From assembly GCA_004296145.1 (NCBI GenBank), contig SEBM01000152.1, positions 1 through 8,221 of the forward strand: a DNA stretch of 8,221 bases, read 5' to 3'. Numbering within the stretch: position 1 is the first letter of the stretch; each line of letters begins with the position of its first letter. Below are positions 5,942 to 8,221 of the stretch, one piece after another. Under the pieces are notes generated by a model that made no database searches, had not been told where the DNA came from, and was given only the letters and a program-made list of their open reading frames with translations. This DNA comes from Flavobacterium sp. (GTDB lineage: Bacteria > Bacteroidota > Bacteroidia > Flavobacteriales > Flavobacteriaceae). The position numbers were made by a program, and so were the translations under genes.

Positions 5942-6653
5942 TTTCGAGAATTATTAGATATTTTCGGGCTAAATCAGTTATTAAAAACATACTCATTGTT
6001 TTGTTCTTAGTATTCAAAGATACGGCAAATTCGGCATCTTCTATACAATATAATTGAAATCCTTTGATATCTTCCGACGAAATTTTCAATCTTTGGTTAT
6101 AATAATTTTCATCAAACAAATATTCCATCTTTCTAAAAAGAGTTTCCTTCTCTTCTACTTTCATCTCTTTTTTCAACATTGTCGTCCTTCCCGAAATCTT
6201 GTTTAGCAATTTATCTACAGAAGTAGAAGTTGCCGTATAAAGTTTTCTTTCTGCGGGTGTATATTTTTTCTGACCATAAGGAATAATGCCCAGATTTTCG
6301 GCTGTTATATTTGAGTTTTCATTTACAACCACTTCTTTCAGTTCAATTTCTTTTGCTGTCATTTTTACAACCAAATTGGAGTTTAAATCTTCTGCCGTAA
6401 TTCTACGCTTAACAGGCTCCAGATTAACCGATGAAAAAACCAAAACATCTCCTTCTTTTACCACAATAGAAAACATTCCGTTTGCATCTGAAACTGCTGT
6501 AATTTGCGTTGTGTTGTTTATAATGTTGACTCCTTCAATTGTTTTGGACTGTTCCAGAACCTGACCAAAAATTTCTTTTGACACAGGTGTCTGACCAAAA
6601 GTAATTTCAGCTAATATCAAAAGCATTATAAGTAAGATTTTATTTGTTTTCAA
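5931..6653 (-). CDS. Secreted CPDR-domain protein, third paralog
   Basis: This 240-residue protein has a signal peptide (1-20, ending TFG before Q21) and a CPDR-like (SusC N-terminus type) beta-sandwich at about 25-110 with EGDVLVFSSVNL and LKEVVVNE. The subfamily core AENLGIIPYGQKKYTPAERKL spans 118-138, and SGRTTMLKKE lies at 154-163. The C-terminal helical/beta part contains LKISSEDIKGFQLYCIED. Compared with the first two paralogs it lacks about 15 residues between the core and the GRT element. The start is taken as TTG at 6653: it is the only codon that keeps the signal peptide, with no in-frame ATG before Met10, which lies inside the hydrophobic core. It overlaps the upstream gene by 14 nt, so ribosomes probably restart there. 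There is no TonB-receptor barrel, so it is not a nutrient receptor. Function unknown. Confidence 0.82.
   Translation of the reverse strand: MKTNKILLIMLLILAEITFGQTPVSKEIFGQVLEQSKTIEGVNIINNTTQITAVSDANGMFSIVVKEGDVLVFSSVNLEPVKRRITAEDLNSNLVVKMTAKEIELKEVVVNENSNITAENLGIIPYGQKKYTPAERKLYTATSTSVDKLLNKISGRTTMLKKEMKVEEKETLFRKMEYLFDENYYNQRLKISSEDIKGFQLYCIEDAEFAVSLNTKNKTMSMFLITDLARKYLIILENEK
6292..6338. repeat. Direct repeat copy in third paralog
   Basis: This 47-bp segment matches 7043-7089 at 42 of 47 positions, including two perfect blocks of 19 and 18 bp. It encodes the end of the CPDR domain (KEVVVN) and the start of the LGIIP core in the third paralog. It shows the two genes share a recent duplication or a gene-conversion tract. 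Confidence 0.7.
6640..6653 (-). promoter_or_regulatory. 14-nt gene overlap with nested TTG start
   Basis: The minus strand at 6654-6639 reads ATTGAAAACAAATAAA. The second paralog ends here in frame (IENK, stop TAA), while the third starts at TTG in another frame. There is no Shine-Dalgarno. The layout fits termination-reinitiation by the same ribosome. Confidence 0.6.
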
Positions 6654-7410
6654 TAGTATTTATTTCATTAAATTTCAAAGCCATTTGACTCATCAAAGGT
6701 GTTAATCCGGTTATATCATTAACTTTTAAAAGAGCGGCCACACTTTCATTTTCGACAAGATAAAATTTAAAACTTTTAATATAATCCGCAGGGATTTTTA
6801 AATAATCAACAAAGTATGAATCCTCAAAAAGTTCACCCAATTTTTTAATATTAATTTCTTTTTGCTCAAGCAAAATCTCACCTTTTAGTCGCTTAGTTCG
6901 TCCGTTAATTTTATTTAAAAGCGGATCCAGTTGCATGGAACCTCCCAATAAACCAAGAAGCATTATAGGTTTAAAATCTCCGGCAACTGCTAATTTTCTT
7001 TCTGCCGGTGTATATTTTTTTTGCCCTTTGGGTATAATACCAAGATTTTCGGCTGTTATATGAGCGTTATTATTTACAACCACTTCTTTTAATTTATTTT
7101 CTTTAGCAGTCATTTTTATATTAAGCAACTCATTTTTTAAATCATTAGATCTAATTCGATATTCAATTGTTTCTAAATTTAAAGATGAAAAAACCAAAAC
7201 ATCGTCCTGATTGACTAAAATTGTAAAGATTCCATTCTGGTCTGAAAATATTTTCTCCTGAGTTGCTGTATTAAGAACACTTACATTTTCTAACAAAGAT
7301 TCCCCTTTTGTTATTTGACCACGAATTGTTTTAGACGAATTGTTTTGTCCAAAACTAAATTGGATAAAAAAAAGAAACGAGACAATATGTAACGATTTAC
7401 TTTGCTTCAA
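6640..7410 (-). CDS. Secreted CPDR-domain protein, second paralog
   Basis: This 256-residue protein has a signal peptide (1-21, ending FSFG before Q22) and a CPDR-like beta-sandwich at about 27-112 (IRGQITKG, DDVLVFSSLNL, LKEVVVNN). The core AENLGIIPKGQKKYTPAERKL is at 120-140. A hydrophobic Gly-rich stretch, IMLLGLLGGSMQLDPLLN, spans 149-166, then INGRT at 168-172. The C-terminal LKIPADYIKSFKFYLVENES is shared with the first paralog. The Leu/Gly stretch is too short for a confident membrane helix but could contact lipid or a partner. The start is TTG at 7410, inside the upstream gene; there is no alternative in-frame ATG upstream (an in-frame TAA lies at 7432-7434) and none downstream before the core of the protein. 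Its stop overlaps the next paralog by 14 nt. Function unknown. Confidence 0.82.
   Translation of the reverse strand: MKQSKSLHIVSFLFFIQFSFGQNNSSKTIRGQITKGESLLENVSVLNTATQEKIFSDQNGIFTILVNQDDVLVFSSLNLETIEYRIRSNDLKNELLNIKMTAKENKLKEVVVNNNAHITAENLGIIPKGQKKYTPAERKLAVAGDFKPIMLLGLLGGSMQLDPLLNKINGRTKRLKGEILLEQKEINIKKLGELFEDSYFVDYLKIPADYIKSFKFYLVENESVAALLKVNDITGLTPLMSQMALKFNEINTIENK
7043..7089. repeat. Direct repeat copy in second paralog
   Basis: Partner of 6292-6338 at an offset of 751 bp, close to one gene length. It matches at 42 of 47 positions and covers the same codons of the second paralog. Confidence 0.7.
7397..7410 (-). promoter_or_regulatory. 14-nt gene overlap with nested TTG start
   Basis: The minus strand at 7411-7396 reads ATTGAAGCAAAGTAAA. 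The first paralog ends IEAK-stop while the second starts at the TTG. It matches the junction at 6654-6639 at 12 of 16 bases, in the same register, so the overlap itself was probably copied along with the gene. Confidence 0.6.
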
Positions 7411-8164
7411 TTGCGAGTATATCTTTGTATTTTACAGCAAGTTCTCCCAAAAGAAACTCTGTTGAAGTTTTATTCTTAGAATTTAAGATCTTAGTAAAAG
7501 ATTCGTTTTCAACAGCATAATATTCAAAACCTTTTACATATTCAGCAGGAATCTTTAGTCTGTTTATAAAGTGATCGAGGCTAAACATACTCTCAAGAAG
7601 TCGCATGAAAAATTCTTTTTTCTCTACGGCAACTTCTTTTTTAAGCATAGCAGTACGGCCAGATAAAAAATTCAATAACGGATCTGCAGAAATAGATCCA
7701 CCTGCCATTGATCCGGCATTTGCAGTAGCATTTAAAGCAGTAGCAGTATGTAATTTTCTTTCTGCCTCAGTATATGTTTTTTGTCCCGCCGGAATAATTC
7801 CCAAAGAAACAGCATTAATATTATTGTAATTTCTAATGATTACCTCCTGTAACTGATGCATTACCAGATATAATTTTACAGTAAAATTGAGGTCAGAGAA
7901 ATTTTCAGCAGTAAGCAAAATTCTATTTTCTTTAAATTGTATGGAAGAAAAAACCAGTGTATCACCAGCTTTCGCTAAAATTGAAAAAGTTCCGTCAGCG
8001 TTAGTAGTTGTCATAACTTCGGTTTCGGCGTTTACCACATAAACACCTTCCAAATCATTAGTATTAGAAACAATCTTACCATTAATATTGATACGATCTG
8101 AATTTTGAGCCATAAGAGATTGGCTTAAAACTATAATCAAAATACACAAAAACTTGTCTGTCAA
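7397..8164 (-). CDS. Secreted CPDR-domain protein, first paralog
   Basis: This protein has 255 residues from TTG at 8164: a signal peptide (1-19, SLMA before Q20), a CPDR-like beta-sandwich at about 25-110 (ININGKIV, DGTFSILAKAGDTLVFSSIQF, LQEVIIRN), the core SLGIIPAGQKTYTEAERKL at 120-138, a small-residue Ala/Gly/Ser linker (141-160), DPLLNFLSGRTAMLKKE at 161-177, and a C-terminal part with LKIPAEYVKGFEYYAVENES. The start is uncertain. The frame stays open to the window edge (about 19 more codons) but contains no ATG or GTG there, and the TTG gives a normal signal peptide with one basic residue. It is the first visible gene of the operon. Function unknown; family knowledge covers only the N-terminal domain, common in SusC-like receptors and other Bacteroidota surface proteins. 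Confidence 0.8.
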   Translation of the reverse strand: MTDKFLCILIIVLSQSLMAQNSDRININGKIVSNTNDLEGVYVVNAETEVMTTTNADGTFSILAKAGDTLVFSSIQFKENRILLTAENFSDLNFTVKLYLVMHQLQEVIIRNYNNINAVSLGIIPAGQKTYTEAERKLHTATALNATANAGSMAGGSISADPLLNFLSGRTAMLKKEVAVEKKEFFMRLLESMFSLDHFINRLKIPAEYVKGFEYYAVENESFTKILNSKNKTSTEFLLGELAVKYKDILAIEAK

Positions 8165-8221
8165 AATAAAAAAATTAGAATTATTCTTAAAAGTGTAAAA
8201 ATATCTTAATGTCTTCCAAAT
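8165..8221 (-). other. Upstream end of the CPDR operon, unresolved
   Basis: These 57 very AT-rich bases precede the first CPDR gene. No complete TTTG/TAnnTTTG promoter is present. One minus-strand frame reads LEDIKIFLHF and stops at 8187, which could be the tail of another upstream gene, but ten residues are too few to call. The transcription start of the operon probably lies outside the window. Confidence 0.3.

Noticed and set aside
5186..8164. Overlapping genes as one frameshifted long gene
   Set aside because: Each reading frame has its own signal peptide and a complete domain order, and the overlaps are regular, so these are separate genes.
5186..8164. CPDR proteins as fragments of SusC/TonB-dependent receptors or carboxypeptidases
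   Set aside because: There is no plug or barrel sequence and no carboxypeptidase zinc site; about 250 residues is a consistent full length across the copies.
8175..8190. Short AGAAT/ATTCT inverted repeat upstream of the first CPDR gene
   Set aside because: Five-base AT-rich arms are expected by chance in this composition.
8187..8219. Tail of another upstream gene (LEDIKIFLHF-stop)
   Set aside because: Only ten codons in AT-rich DNA, and no resemblance to the C-termini of the paralogs; mentioned but not called a gene.

Overview
The window is AT-rich and looks chromosomal, from a member of the Bacteroidota, most likely Flavobacterium or a close relative. This rests on TAnnTTTG-type promoter -7 boxes, the lack of Shine-Dalgarno sequences, signal peptides followed directly by Gln, a DUF6702 plus M1 peptidase gene pair, and SusC-like carboxypeptidase-regulatory (CPDR) domains. 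No RNA gene, CRISPR array, prophage or insertion sequence is visible, and every intergenic gap is under 200 bases.

Plus strand, left: the 3' part of a small lipoprotein gene (its lipobox lies at the window edge, its 5' end is outside) has a helical tail built of 11-residue repeats and ends at a clear intrinsic terminator. Next is a monocistronic SAM-dependent O-methyltransferase of the catechol-O-methyltransferase-like class with its own promoter box. It converges on the minus-strand genes at a shared bidirectional terminator (1206-1250). A tetrad of CTRAG octamers (1152-1180) lies in the same gap.

Minus strand, centre: a two-gene unit encodes a TatA/B-type subunit of the twin-arginine translocase and a PAP2 lipid phosphatase, joined by a TAATG stop/start overlap. 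A perfect 9-bp inverted repeat straddles its promoter -7 box. Upstream of it, just after the M1 gene, sits an 88-bp near-palindromic element made of CGCAAAG heptamers.

Minus strand, right: what appears to be one operon runs leftward from the window edge. Four tandem secreted CPDR-domain proteins are followed by a DUF6702 protein and a secreted M1 zinc metallopeptidase. The first five genes overlap one another by 4 to 14 nt. Three of the CPDR genes appear to start with TTG, two of these inside the last codons of the gene before. The first three share a conserved 'LGIIPxGQKxYTxAERKL' core followed by a 'GRT' element; the fourth has lost it. The M1 peptidase and all four CPDR proteins would have Gln at or next to the N-terminus of the mature protein. 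This paralog/DUF6702/M1 cassette is the least understood and most interesting part of the window. The sequence suggests an exported protein set made in coordinated amounts, but nothing in it fixes a substrate or pathway.
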